A stretch of 27,839 nt of DNA from Candidatus Liptonbacteria bacterium (GCA_016212635.1 JACRFR010000008.1:1-27839); one strand, 5' to 3'. Shown: positions 6,569-13,610, numbered from the stretch's first letter. Program-made: numbers and translations. Notes: generated by a model not told the origin, from the letters alone.

Positions 6569-7265
6569 ACGCGCGCAGACAAGCCCCCTCAATGTTATAA
6601 GGGAGTACTGCCAGCATTTATTTCTGTCGTATTTATATCAGTTGCCCGGGTCGGAGCGATTACTCTTTAAGGGCGGTACGGCCCTCCGCATCATTTTTCA
6701 TAGCCCTCGCTATTCTGAAGATTTGGATTTCACTGGCGCGAGGATCGCCCAGGCGGAAGTGGAAGACTTATTTATCGACACGATAGCAAATATAGAAAGA
6801 ACGGGTATTCCGGTAAGGATAGAGGAGGGTAAAAATACCACCGGCGGCTATCTCGGCATAGTCTATTTTCGCGCCTATGATCAGGAGATAGAAATTCGAG
6901 TCGAAATTTCACTTCGAGTTGGTAAACTCGTTACGGGCACAAGAAAATTAATAGAAAACGAATATGTGCCGGCATACAGCATCGTGCATCTACCGCAGGA
7001 TCTTTTAATGCGAGGCAAGTTAGATGCCTTGAAGGCGCGCCATAAACCAAGAGATTTTTATGACTACCTTTTCATGCTTTCTGGAAATTATCCTTTGGCC
7101 GAAGAAAGGGACAGTTTGGTCGCGGTACTCAAACTACTAAGAGAGACAAAAATTGACTTCCGTAGTGAGCTTAAGCAATTTTTGCCGGCCAGCCACGTGA
7201 TGCACCTGCGGGACTTTAAAAAACTGCTGGCGCAGAAAATACTGTCATTTTTGGACGAGAAATGA
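6534..7265 (+). CDS. abiEii: AbiEii/AbiGii-type nucleotidyltransferase toxin
   Basis: 243 residues. The nucleotidyltransferase core is KGGTALRIIFHSPRYSEDLDF at about residues 46-66: GGTALR, then Ser-Glu-Asp-Leu-Asp with the metal-binding acids. A later conserved block is MRGKLDALKARHKPRDFYDY with the Lys and Asp of motif III/IV type. Family members modify tRNA or similar RNA ends and arrest growth; they work as phage-exclusion toxins. It ends in TGA only 10 bases before the end of the convergent gene. The full set of motifs suggests it is active. Confidence 0.88.
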   Translation: MLDRASLQQFIKRAQTSPLNVIREYCQHLFLSYLYQLPGSERLLFKGGTALRIIFHSPRYSEDLDFTGARIAQAEVEDLFIDTIANIERTGIPVRIEEGKNTTGGYLGIVYFRAYDQEIEIRVEISLRVGKLVTGTRKLIENEYVPAYSIVHLPQDLLMRGKLDALKARHKPRDFYDYLFMLSGNYPLAEERDSLVAVLKLLRETKIDFRSELKQFLPASHVMHLRDFKKLLAQKILSFLDEK

Positions 7266-7275
7266 ACCCCAACCG

Positions 7276-7902
7276 CTAGGGGATGAACTTTTTGAACACG
7301 TCGGCCAGCTTTTCCACCACGCCGACTTTGACGTCTTCCTCGTCCCGCACCGGATTTTTGGAGATCATCGCGCGCGGGGAAGTATGCAGGTTCTTGGCCG
7401 TATCGATGATGAAGTCCAACAGTTTCTTTTTCTCCTCCGCGCGCTCCGGGTTGACATCTTCCTTGAGTAACAACCGGTATGCCTCCAAAGATCGCGCCAC
7501 GACCGACTTGAAAGAGTACTCCTCCAGATATTCCCGGTCCCGATTATGCTGGGCGTGGAAAAAGATAGCGGAGTAGGCAAGGGGCAAGGTTACGGCCAGC
7601 TCCAGTAGTAAGATTGCGGTTAAACTGGCGTTGAACATCAACCCCGCAAAAGCTAGAACTGCGACCAAAAAGAGAAAGATAATATTGAACAGAAACCAAT
7701 TCCGCCAGACGTTTTTGGAATGTTGCAGCTCCAACTTTCTGGCCTCGAACACGCTCGATGGTTTTTCCGCCGGACCATTCATGTTATTCCCCGAGCTTGT
7801 CGAGGGGGCCTGCCCGCCAAGGCCTTGCATAGGCTGGGCGACCGTAGGGTTGACCGTAGGAACGGGAGCCGGAACCGGAGAACTTTCCATGTTATTCTCC
7901 AT
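7276..7902 (-). CDS. Unknown two-helix membrane protein with repeat-derived PSTSSGN peptide
   Basis: 208 residues, no family recognised. The N-terminus is Pro/Val-rich and low in complexity; at about 33-39 it contains PSTSSGN, encoded by a CCCGAGCTTGTCGAGGG repeat (about 7791-7807) that also occurs inside the DoxX-like gene. Two membrane helices follow (FLFNIIFLFLVAVLAFAGLMF and ILLLELAVTLPLAYSAIFF), then a charged helical cytoplasmic region (LKEDVNPERAEEKKKLLDF). It may be a membrane scaffold, but nothing points to a reaction. A second ATG at 7890 is possible. Confidence 0.7.
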   Translation of the reverse strand: MENNMESSPVPAPVPTVNPTVAQPMQGLGGQAPSTSSGNNMNGPAEKPSSVFEARKLELQHSKNVWRNWFLFNIIFLFLVAVLAFAGLMFNASLTAILLLELAVTLPLAYSAIFFHAQHNRDREYLEEYSFKSVVARSLEAYRLLLKEDVNPERAEEKKKLLDFIIDTAKNLHTSPRAMISKNPVRDEEDVKVGVVEKLADVFKKFIP

Positions 7903-7983
7903 GTTAATTTGATATTAAGTTTTTGACCTTGGTTTATGATCGTATTATATCAATAAAAGACTTACGTAGCCATCGTTCTTCTT

Positions 7984-8033
7984 CCTCCTTTCGTAAAGGA
8001 GGTGCCCCCCGATTCAAATCGGGGGGCCGGAGG
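7984..8033. repeat. Double hairpin repeat
   Basis: CCTCCTTT/AAAGGAGG (7984-8002) is followed at once by CCCCCCGATT/AATCGGGGGG (8005-8026). It lies between two genes read in opposite outward directions. The second stem is a perfect 10-bp arm with a two-base loop. Confidence 0.7.
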
Positions 8034-8052
8034 ATTTCTACCAAAGGGAGAA

Positions 8053-8081
8053 TTCAAAAAAGTACGTAATTCCTGTATAAT
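8053..8081 (+). promoter_or_regulatory. Promoter giving a leaderless mRNA
   Basis: TTCAAA (8053-8058), 17-base spacer, TATAAT (8076-8081). Only 8 bases separate the -10 box from the ATG at 8090, so the mRNA would begin at or just before the start codon. Confidence 0.65.
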
Positions 8082-8089
8082 TTAACCCG

Positions 8090-8308
8090 ATGGCTCATAA
8101 AAGAGAGAGCCGGATCTGCCAGGTAACCGGCCGGGAATTCCTGATCGAACCGGAAGATTTTGAGTTTTGCGAGCGCGTCGCCCGCCGAAATCCCATGAAA
8201 CTCTGGGAGCGGACCACCGAAGACAGGGTCAAGGTGATGACCTCCTTCGCGCCGGATCGGCCGGAGAAAATCTACAGCAAAGAGGCCTACAAGAAGTTGT
8301 TTGTGTGA
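8090..8308 (+). CDS. Small one-domain relative of the zinc-ribbon protein
   Basis: 72 residues, starting directly after a TATAAT box. Its segment RRNPMKLWERTTED followed by TSFAPDRPEKIYSKEAY lines up with the last domain of the large cysteine-rich protein at 11581-13484 (QRNPLKLWHRRC, FETSYAPD, RPEIVYCESCYN). The metal-binding Cys of that domain are mostly replaced here: one remains as CQVTG, where the big protein has CQNC or CGHQC, and one in FEFCERVA. It is therefore a stand-alone, probably metal-free version. Function is unknown. Confidence 0.75.
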   Translation: MAHKRESRICQVTGREFLIEPEDFEFCERVARRNPMKLWERTTEDRVKVMTSFAPDRPEKIYSKEAYKKLFV

Positions 8309-8320
8309 TTTTAAACTTAA

Positions 8321-8356
8321 GAGGTCGGGCCTCAAAAATTCCAGAGGCCCGACCTC
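8321..8356. repeat. GAGGTCGGGCCT inverted repeat, copy 2
   Basis: GAGGTCGGGCCTC and GAGGCCCGACCTC arms around AAAAATTCCA. It sits 12 bases after the small zinc-ribbon relative and before the converging GIY-YIG gene; it might stop transcription there, though no T-run follows. Confidence 0.85.
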
Positions 8357-8371
8357 CCCCAATTAGGAGTC

Positions 8372-8629
8372 TTATCGGAGAGTTTCGGAGTCTATGAGTT
8401 TCAGCTTTTTCTCCCGTCGCCAGCTTTTTATTTCCGCTTCGCGGCGGCGAGCTTCGCTAAGAGTTTTGAATTTTTCGGAGTATCTTAAGGTCACCGGCCG
8501 GCGGATCTTGGTATAGTGGGCGCCGCGCCTGGATTCATTATGCTGCGCGACTCTCTTCTTGAGATTATTAGTACAACCGACGTACAAAGATCCGTCTGCA
8601 CATTCCAGGATATAGACGTGGTACGGCAC
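8372..8629 (-). CDS. GIY-YIG domain protein (UPF0213-like)
   Basis: 85 residues, a minimal GIY-YIG nuclease domain. The hallmark is split as YHVYILECADGSLYVGCTNN at about residues 3-22, then LKKRVAQHN with the Arg, the GAHYTK block and the acidic SEARRREAEIKSW helix with the metal-binding Glu. Such small proteins are common in bacteria; UvrC and homing nucleases share the fold, but the cellular role of the stand-alone form is not settled. The start lies about 18 bases from the tandem hairpin array upstream. Confidence 0.88.
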   Translation of the reverse strand: MPYHVYILECADGSLYVGCTNNLKKRVAQHNESRRGAHYTKIRRPVTLRYSEKFKTLSEARRREAEIKSWRREKKLKLIDSETLR

Positions 8630-8650
8630 TTCAATAGTGTATCACTTCTC

Positions 8651-8852
8651 CCTCGTTTTACTCGGGATGATTGAAAATCTAAGTCGCGAGTACACGACAT
8701 AAGATTTTCTAATCACCCCTCGTTTTACTCGGGATGATTGAAAATCTAAGTCGCGAGTACACGACATAAGATTTTCTAATCACCCCTCGTCGAAGACTCC
8801 TCGGGATGATTGATTTTGTAACGCGCGGGTACGCGCTAACAAAATCTAATCA
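8651..8852. repeat. Three tandem 67-bp hairpin units
   Basis: Units begin with CCTCGT at 8651, 8718 and 8785. The first two are nearly identical; each carries TGATTGAAAATCT paired with AGATTTTCTAATCA around an inner GTCG/CGAC stem. The third keeps the TGATT/AATCA ends but has different stems: GATTTTGT with ACAAAATC, and inner GCGCG/CGCGC. Both sides of each stem changed together. The array stops one base before the 3' end of tRNA-Gln, which is read on the minus strand, so it could be part of the tRNA's primary transcript. Confidence 0.85.
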
Positions 8853-8853
8853 G

Positions 8854-8926
8854 CTGCGGGACTAGGATTCGAACCTAGATACCGGCGTTCAGAGCGCCGT
8901 GTCCTACCTGGTTAGACGATCCCGCA
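8854..8926 (-). tRNA. tRNA-Gln (CUG anticodon)
   Basis: On the minus strand the acceptor arms TGCGGGA and TCCCGCA pair fully, the anticodon stem CGGCG/CGCCG holds the loop CTCTGAA with anticodon CUG (reads CAG), and the T arm CTAGG-TTCGAAT-CCTAG is standard. The base after the acceptor stem is G, as usual for tRNA-Gln. No CCA is encoded; the sequence continues CTGATT, so the end must be added by an enzyme. Confidence 0.92.
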
Positions 8927-9057
8927 ATTTTACCTAGTTTATACTGGCACAATCGCGAAAACGTATCAAGTCTTTGGATCGAAAATTTCCAGTCCGCCGA
9001 GATGGAATTGACTGCGGCCCAAGTGTGGTAGTAAAGTCTGCGGCAGGGAGGCCCGCC

Positions 9058-9183
9058 ATGAGAAGGTTTATCATGGGCGAGTGGGCCGAGGTGGCGGCAT
9101 TCGTTTTGTTCGCCGCCTTGGTGCTCGTCATCGGTTGGCTCGGGCCAACCGGCGGCGGGCACCTCCACCCGCTCGCCCGGTAG
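9058..9183 (+). CDS. Small single-helix membrane protein
   Basis: 41 residues from the ATG at 9058. A good ribosome site (GGGAGG) ends 7 bases upstream, and a strong hairpin follows the stop at once, which is why this start and this short gene are supported. The protein has a charged start (MRRFIMGEWAE), one membrane helix (VAAFVLFAALVLVIGWLG) and a Gly/His tail (PTGGGHLHPLAR). No family is recognised. Confidence 0.6.
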   Translation: MRRFIMGEWAEVAAFVLFAALVLVIGWLGPTGGGHLHPLAR

Positions 9184-9187
9184 TTTC

Positions 9188-9230
9188 GCCCCGCGAGCCA
9201 GAGTATCGGTTCGCGGGGCATGCTCATTTT
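9188..9230 (+). terminator. Terminator after the small membrane protein
   Basis: GCCCCGCGA (9188-9196) pairs perfectly with TCGCGGGGC (9211-9219); ATTTTTA follows after seven bases. It starts four bases after the stop codon. Confidence 0.65.
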
Positions 9231-9255
9231 TACTGTGGATTATAAAATCATCCTG

Positions 9256-9359
9256 GTGTCATTCCCGTGTCGTGCCGGAGGCAGATCCGCCTCTGGCGGA
9301 AAAACGGGAATCCAGAGCGTGTAATGTGGCCTAGATTCCCGCCTGTGCGGGAATGACAC
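9256..9359. repeat. GTCATTCC...GGAATGAC dispersed repeat, copy 2
   Basis: GTGTCATTCCCG at the left is matched by CGGGAATGACAC at the right. Inside are a nested CGGAGGCAGATCCGCCTCTG hairpin and GGGAATCCAGAG. No gene is seen between 9231 and 9469. Confidence 0.82.
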
Positions 9360-9408
9360 AAAAACAACCCCTCCGCAATTCACAGATTTTTTAGTACTTT
9401 CATCTATC

Positions 9409-9450
9409 CGGATCTATTCTATTGTTCTCAAGAACAATAGAATAGATCCG
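9409..9450. repeat. 42-bp near-perfect palindrome
   Basis: CGGATCTATTCTATTGTTCT (9409-9428) is exactly inverted at 9431-9450 with a two-base loop. It lies 19 bases after the end of the VTT-domain gene. There is no T-run on that gene's strand, so termination is possible but not typical. Confidence 0.85.
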
Positions 9451-9469
9451 AGTGAGAAAAAGGGCCTCG

Positions 9470-10060
9470 CTACTCTTCGACCAACTCCACTTTTTTGCGC
9501 GTGAAAAGCGTCCGCCACTTGATCTTGGTGAATAAGTAAACCGCGAGAATGGTCAGGATTTGGGTGATCACAAAGTAGCCGCTGAACAACTCGCCGCTTA
9601 TGTCGTTCGCGAAGCGGGCGGCTAGGCGGTCGGTAGAGTAGGACAAGGCGCCGTAGCTAACTAGTCGGCCCAAAAAGAACGGAACGGACACGCGTGCGAG
9701 GGGCAGACCGGTTAGGCCGTAAGCGATAAAAAGGTAGTTGGTAGGAAAGGGCGTGAAGGCATAAAGCAAAAAAGCGGTGACAGTCCAGCCCTGGTGTTTT
9801 TCCAGCCGAACTTTGATGTCGTCGATATTTTTACGGGTTTGTTCGGTCAAGAAACGCTGGCGCAGAATACGATTCGAAAGTTTGGCCAAAATAACACGTC
9901 CCAAGGTAGCGGCGACGGCGCCGGTCAGAACCAAACCCAGGATTGAGACGTCGTAGTTCAAAGAAATGAACGCCAAGATGGTCCAGGTGGCCGGCATAAA
10001 AAACGGCACCACGTTTAAGGTGGCAACCAGACCGAAGATCAAGAGATAGGGGAGGATCAC
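9470..10060 (-). CDS. VTT/DedA-like membrane protein
   Basis: 196 residues starting at GTG (10060), with about five membrane helices. The middle part resembles the VTT (SNARE-associated/DedA) domain: GAVAATLGRVILAKLSNRI with the Gly-x-x-x-Gly-Arg pattern, then FTPFPTNYLFIAYGLTGLP and FFLGRLVSYGALSY. Members of the family act as lipid scramblases or flip undecaprenyl phosphate. It is shorter than classic DedA proteins and lacks a clear F/YXXXR motif, so the assignment is to the superfamily only. A TAGAAT box nine bases before the GTG suggests a nearly leaderless mRNA. Confidence 0.7.
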   Translation of the reverse strand: MILPYLLIFGLVATLNVVPFFMPATWTILAFISLNYDVSILGLVLTGAVAATLGRVILAKLSNRILRQRFLTEQTRKNIDDIKVRLEKHQGWTVTAFLLYAFTPFPTNYLFIAYGLTGLPLARVSVPFFLGRLVSYGALSYSTDRLAARFANDISGELFSGYFVITQILTILAVYLFTKIKWRTLFTRKKVELVEE

Positions 10061-10137
10061 GATGCTGTTATTCTATGCCAGTTGCCGGGTTCTACAAGTC
10101 TCGTTTCCGCGGGCCGGACTTGGAGCCAGTGTCCCTT

Positions 10138-10181
10138 CCCACAACATTCCAACATTCTGCAGAATGTTGGAATGTTGTGGG
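10138..10181. repeat. Perfect 44-bp palindrome
   Basis: CCCACAACATTCCAACATTC is followed by CTGCAG's centre and its exact inverse; no mismatch and no loop. Its left half recurs at 4133-4152, and its ACAACATTC ends recur in the palindrome at 14887-14924. It lies between the divergent VTT-domain gene and the promoter of the small Lys/Cys peptide. Confidence 0.92.
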
Positions 10182-10243
10182 ATCCAGAGTTTGCGTACGG
10201 ATGAGATGGGGATATGTGTAGAGGGGAAACTGCCGCCGCGTGA

Positions 10244-10249
10244 TATAAT
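10244..10249 (+). promoter_or_regulatory. -10 box for the Lys/Cys peptide gene
   Basis: TATAAT, 35 bases before the ATG at 10285. No clear -35 box is seen at 17 bases. Transcription would give a leader of about 29 bases rich in A and T. Confidence 0.5.
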
Positions 10250-10284
10250 TACCTCAAAGGTCAATTTTTATACATCTCGCGACA

Positions 10285-10365
10285 ATGAAGAAAAAAGCAG
10301 CCAAGAAAGCCAAGAAAGCCAAGAAGATGGTTTGCAAGTGCAAGGGCGGCCGTTGTACCTGCTAG
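10285..10365 (+). CDS. 26-residue Lys-rich peptide with a CXC-X4-CXC motif
   Basis: The peptide has a basic first half (MKKKAAKKAKKAKK) like histone-H1-type tails, and ends MV followed by CKCKGGRCTC, giving Cys spaced CXC-X4-CXC, suitable for zinc or another metal. It has its own TATAAT box upstream and a 13-bp terminator 18 bases after the stop, so a separate short transcript of about 160 bases is implied. It could bind nucleic acid through the Lys tail; that is inference. No named family is recognised. Direct repeats of AAGAAAGCC in the gene explain the KKA pattern. Confidence 0.6.
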   Translation: MKKKAAKKAKKAKKMVCKCKGGRCTC

Positions 10366-10383
10366 TCCGGCAACACGCTTTTG

Positions 10384-10415
10384 AAAAATCCTCCGCCTTC
10401 AAGCGGGGGATTTTT
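10384..10415. terminator. Bidirectional terminator
   Basis: AAAAATCCTCCGC (10384-10396) and GCGGGGGATTTTT (10403-10415) form a 13-bp stem (one G-U) with a six-base loop CTTCAA. The A-run and T-run serve both strands: the small peptide gene from the left and rsmI from the right. It overlaps the last codons of rsmI. Confidence 0.9.
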
Positions 10416-11082
10416 CTTGTCCCGGCTGAAGCACCAAAGTAAACTCGCCCCAAAGCGACTTGGGATTTTCTCGAGCCGCCTCTAAAAGTTCCGCGGGCGT
10501 GGCGAGGGTACACTGTTCGTGTAATTTGGTCAGTTCCTTGCCCAGGAACATGGGCATATTGGGGTGCGTTTCCGCGAGGATGGCTAAGGTCTTTTCGATC
10601 CGGTGGGGGGATTCAAAGACCACCAAGGTTCGGCTAATCGCAGCTGCATCCGCCAGGACCCGTTCCAATTCCTTGCGCTTTTTGGGCAAAAAGCCCAGGA
10701 AGGTGAAAGATCCCCCCAGGCCGGAGGCGGCGATGGCGGCGGTAACTGCGGAGGGACCGGGGATGGGCACCACTCGCATATTCTGGGCGTGGCAAGCGCG
10801 CACCAATTCCGCGCCGGGGTCGCTCACGCCGGGCGTGCCGGCCGAGGTGATAAGAGCGGCGTCTTGTTTGGCGAGAAGCGCGAGTAACCTGGGCAGAACC
10901 CGCTTGGCATTCCGGTCGTCATAGGTCAGGAGCTGCTTGGGTCGGATGCCAAAATGCTTGAGCAACTTGATGGAGTCGGTCCACTTTTCGACCAGGACCA
11001 CGTCCACCGAGCGGAGGGTCGCGATGGCCCGTTCTGAAATGTCGCCCAGGTTGCCGATGGGAGTGGAGACGAGATAGAGCAT
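10399..11082 (-). CDS. rsmI: 16S rRNA (cytidine-1402 2'-O)-methyltransferase
   Basis: 227 residues of the tetrapyrrole-methylase fold. The start MLYLVSTPIGNLGDIS, the block ITSAGTPGVSDPGAELV and the IPGPSAVTAAIAASGL loop are typical RsmI motifs for S-adenosylmethionine binding, followed by FLGFLPKK. It makes the 2'-O-methyl of C1402 in the ribosomal P site. Two usual motifs are altered: the EDTR segment reads EKWTDS and the Glu-His-Asn block reads YDDRNAKR; the C-terminal extension of long RsmI proteins is missing. This short, altered form may be normal in its lineage. A TTATAT sequence lies just before the ATG. Confidence 0.88.
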   Translation of the reverse strand: MLYLVSTPIGNLGDISERAIATLRSVDVVLVEKWTDSIKLLKHFGIRPKQLLTYDDRNAKRVLPRLLALLAKQDAALITSAGTPGVSDPGAELVRACHAQNMRVVPIPGPSAVTAAIAASGLGGSFTFLGFLPKKRKELERVLADAAAISRTLVVFESPHRIEKTLAILAETHPNMPMFLGKELTKLHEQCTLATPAELLEAARENPKSLWGEFTLVLQPGQEKSPA

Positions 11083-11152
11083 AAATATAAATGAAGAAAT
11101 TATTCTAATTATCCTAATTATTCTAAGTAAGGATTGAAAAAATATCTAATTT

Positions 11153-11183
11153 CTCCTCCGAAGGAGGATCCGCCTTCGGCGGA
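11153..11183. repeat. Two small adjacent hairpins
   Basis: CTCCTCCGAAGGAGGA and TCCGCCTTCGGCGGA stand side by side, framed by direct repeats of ATATCTAAT. They lie in the AT-rich gap between rsmI and the next gene (11083-11220), which holds no gene. Confidence 0.6.
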
Positions 11184-11220
11184 TAATATCTAATGAATTC
11201 ATACTTTCACGGGTCAAGTA

Positions 11221-11520
11221 CTACGAGTATCGCATAATCAGTTCCTTGATCCGTTCTGCTTCGCCCTGGACCACCGAGCTGTCGTAGTCGCCGCTGTGCG
11301 CGGTCGCGCCCTCGTAAGACGGTTTCTTCTGGTCCAGGTGGATATTGAAAGTCAGCAGCTTGGGATCGGCTTTGAGATAAACATGGAATCTCGGGTAGGG
11401 ACCGGAGAGCGGACGTACGCAGTTCAGTTCGCCGCCCGGCGTGGTAGCGATCGGTTTGTAACCCAGCCGGCGCGCCAGGTCCGGCAGGTTGTAGCCCAAG
11501 TTGTTCAGGCGGAAGGTCAT
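11221..11520 (-). CDS. Conserved-looking small protein of unknown function
   Basis: 99 residues without membrane segment. It starts MTFRLNNLGYNLPDLARRLGY and continues with alternating strands (RFHVYLKADPKLLTFNIHLDQKKP) and a last helix (GEAERIKELIMRYS). This looks like a compact alpha/beta fold. The reading frame is clean and codon use matches its neighbours. The block SYEGATAHSGDYDSSVVQGEA is polar. I recognise no family and give no function. Confidence 0.65.
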   Translation of the reverse strand: MTFRLNNLGYNLPDLARRLGYKPIATTPGGELNCVRPLSGPYPRFHVYLKADPKLLTFNIHLDQKKPSYEGATAHSGDYDSSVVQGEAERIKELIMRYS

Positions 11521-11580
11521 GGGGTAAGAATTGAGAATTAAGAAGTTAGAATATAGGAGATTGTCAGATAGGAGGCCATA

Positions 11581-13484
11581 TTATGCCACCTCCGCATTGT
11601 AGCACGATTCACAATAAACAATCTCTGGTCGACTCGCCTCGCCGGAGCCTTCGGCGCAGCGCGGGTCGGGGGCGTAAGAGGTTTCGAACTCGTTCGGGCA
11701 CGGTTCCTTTCCATGAGAATGTTCTATGGTGTTCTGATACACCCCACCTGACCTCCCCTTGCCAAGGGGAGGAACGGAGGGGTCGCACTGGCAACGGCGG
11801 TGCCAGAGCTTCAAGGGATTGCGCTGGGCTATGCGCTCGGAGTGGCGGCAGTTGGGGCAGAGGCGCGGCAGGGGCAGATTAAGGCGGCGATAAAACTGTA
11901 GCTCGGCGGGAATGAGTCGGAAAGCCGTTGTGCATTGGTGACCACATTCAAGCGCGGAGTCGCTTTGATCAATGCGCGGGTTTTCATCAATCTTTCTGTC
12001 CGCGTCAATCCGCGTCGAGTCTGCGTTGATCCGCGTTTGATGGGCACAACCGATCACCTGGCCCAAGATGTCATCGGAAACGTCCTGGATACGGTCGGGC
12101 AGATCCTGAGCGGCGATGGTTATCTGATATCCTTTTTCTTCCGGATCCTTCCACTGGTAGCTCCGAGCGAGAGTTTCCCCCTTGGTCAGTGGAAAATACT
12201 CCTCTGCCACGGTTTCGTTATGGGCGAAGGGCGAGTGTTCCACCGGGAAGAAATCTCCGTAAGCGTATTTTCGGCCGCGGTTGTCTGTAAATGGCCGGGA
12301 ACTCATCTCGGAAATGATCTGGGCGGTGAGGCGATCATACTTCTCCGGGGAATACTGTTGGTTCAAGATAAAGTGGCGTTTATCCCGCAAACCGATGCAG
12401 CCCCAGAGGTCGCTCGAGCCGTGGCACATGTCGCAGTAATAGATGTGGTGATTATCGTAAGAGATGCTGCAAGCCACGGCATAACTGGTGCGATTGCAAG
12501 CGTGGCACTCATACTGACGCTCGCAGTTGAAAGCCGCCTCATAGGCGTCGTAGCAATCCTTTAGGCTGTCGTTATCCACGCAATAAGCGCAATCTTCACA
12601 GGCGGTCAGGTGAAATCCCCGCCGCACGTTCTTGGAATCCCACAAGACGTCGCCGGTGCAATTCACGATTCGCGCCGAAGTGGAATATTTCCGTAAAGTT
12701 TTCCGGAGCATCACCTCGTAATCAGCCTGCAGTTTCTTTAGGGTTGCATGGTTTCCCAAGTTCAAGCTTCCCACTCTTTTTTCATACTCCTGTTTGGTCA
12801 ATCGCTCGTTATAAAAAACATACTGCTGGTTCTTCAGGTTGGAGGACATGAAACAGTTTTGGCAGCCGGCGCAGTAAAAAGTGAAATGGCAATCCACACA
12901 GCCCTTCAAGTGCTGAGAGTGGGTGCAGCGCGAACAAGTATCCGATTCTTGGCACTCATACATCAGTTCGGAATTCAGCACCCCGTAACAATCGCCTATA
13001 TCGCGAGACTTAATGCACCACTTACTGTAAAAACTGTCTTCCAAAAACCGCAGTTGATCGCCAGGTAGCAGTTCTTCACGTGGTCGGTGTGGTTGGTGTA
13101 GGGGCTACCCACACAACCCTTCTGATACAGAGCCGGTCGGGGCACCTCTCGAGTTAACTCTTGGAACTGGAGCAGGAATGGCTTTTGCGGATCATACTCC
13201 CGGCCGTAGGCAAGCGGATCCCACTGGTCGCTCCACCAGCAGTCGTTGCAGTAAACGCGATAGGGGGCACTGGTTTGGTACATGGAGATCATTTCTTTCT
13301 GGCACAGATCACACCGGCGCTTGTATAGGCTGCGTTCGTTCCGGCGCGCCATCTTGCGCATTAACCGGCAGTCCGGGCAAAAGGTTGGAGGTGGAACAGA
13401 GATCTTGCGGTAAAAGTCGAAGTCTTGAGCGTCAATTGCAAATGAAGCTCGGCAATTTTGACAAATTTTTGTTTCAGAATTCAT
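11581..13484 (-). pseudogene. Cysteine-rich zinc-ribbon protein, frameshifted, with three repeat insertions
   Basis: Two overlapping frames make one protein of about 630 residues. The first (13484-12996) holds a ribbon CQNC...CPDC...CDLC...YCNDCWW and reaches KNCYLAINCGF; the second (from 13044) continues LEDSFYSKWCIKSRD with many CXXC pairs and a second ribbon near its end (CGHQC, CPNC). A sixth T in the five-T run at 13043-13047 would join them (GGT TTT TTG GAA), so one base is missing, by mutation or by read error. Three peptides look inserted in frame: TRINADSTRIDADRK (about 11985-12045), SVPPLGKGRSGGV (11738-11783) and PRCAEGSGEAS (11631-11671). Removing the last restores FETSYAPD-RPEIVYCESC, as in the paralogue at 8090. 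Probable metal-binding protein; function unknown. A TAAAAA box six bases before the ATG suggests a leaderless mRNA. Confidence 0.82.
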
Positions 13485-13610
13485 ATCGGTTTTTTATCCC
13501 GCCGGGCAGGATCCACGAAAAATCTAGTTGCCATGCTTCTGATTTTTCGGGACAGTTCTGACGAATCTTGGTTCCAAATAGGGCATATGATTAGCCAGAT
13601 TCAATCTCTT

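Noticed and set aside
8651..8852. CRISPR array in the tandem 67-bp units
   Set aside because: Units are near-identical along their whole length in copies 1 and 2, with no unique spacers.
10062..10442. 126-codon plus-strand frame across the palindrome and the Lys/Cys peptide
   Set aside because: It runs through a perfect palindrome, a promoter and a terminator; the shorter 26-codon frame fits these signals.
11935..12564. 209-codon plus-strand frame opposite the zinc-ribbon gene
   Set aside because: Shadow of the Cys-rich gene on the other strand; its product is only hydrophobic low-complexity sequence.
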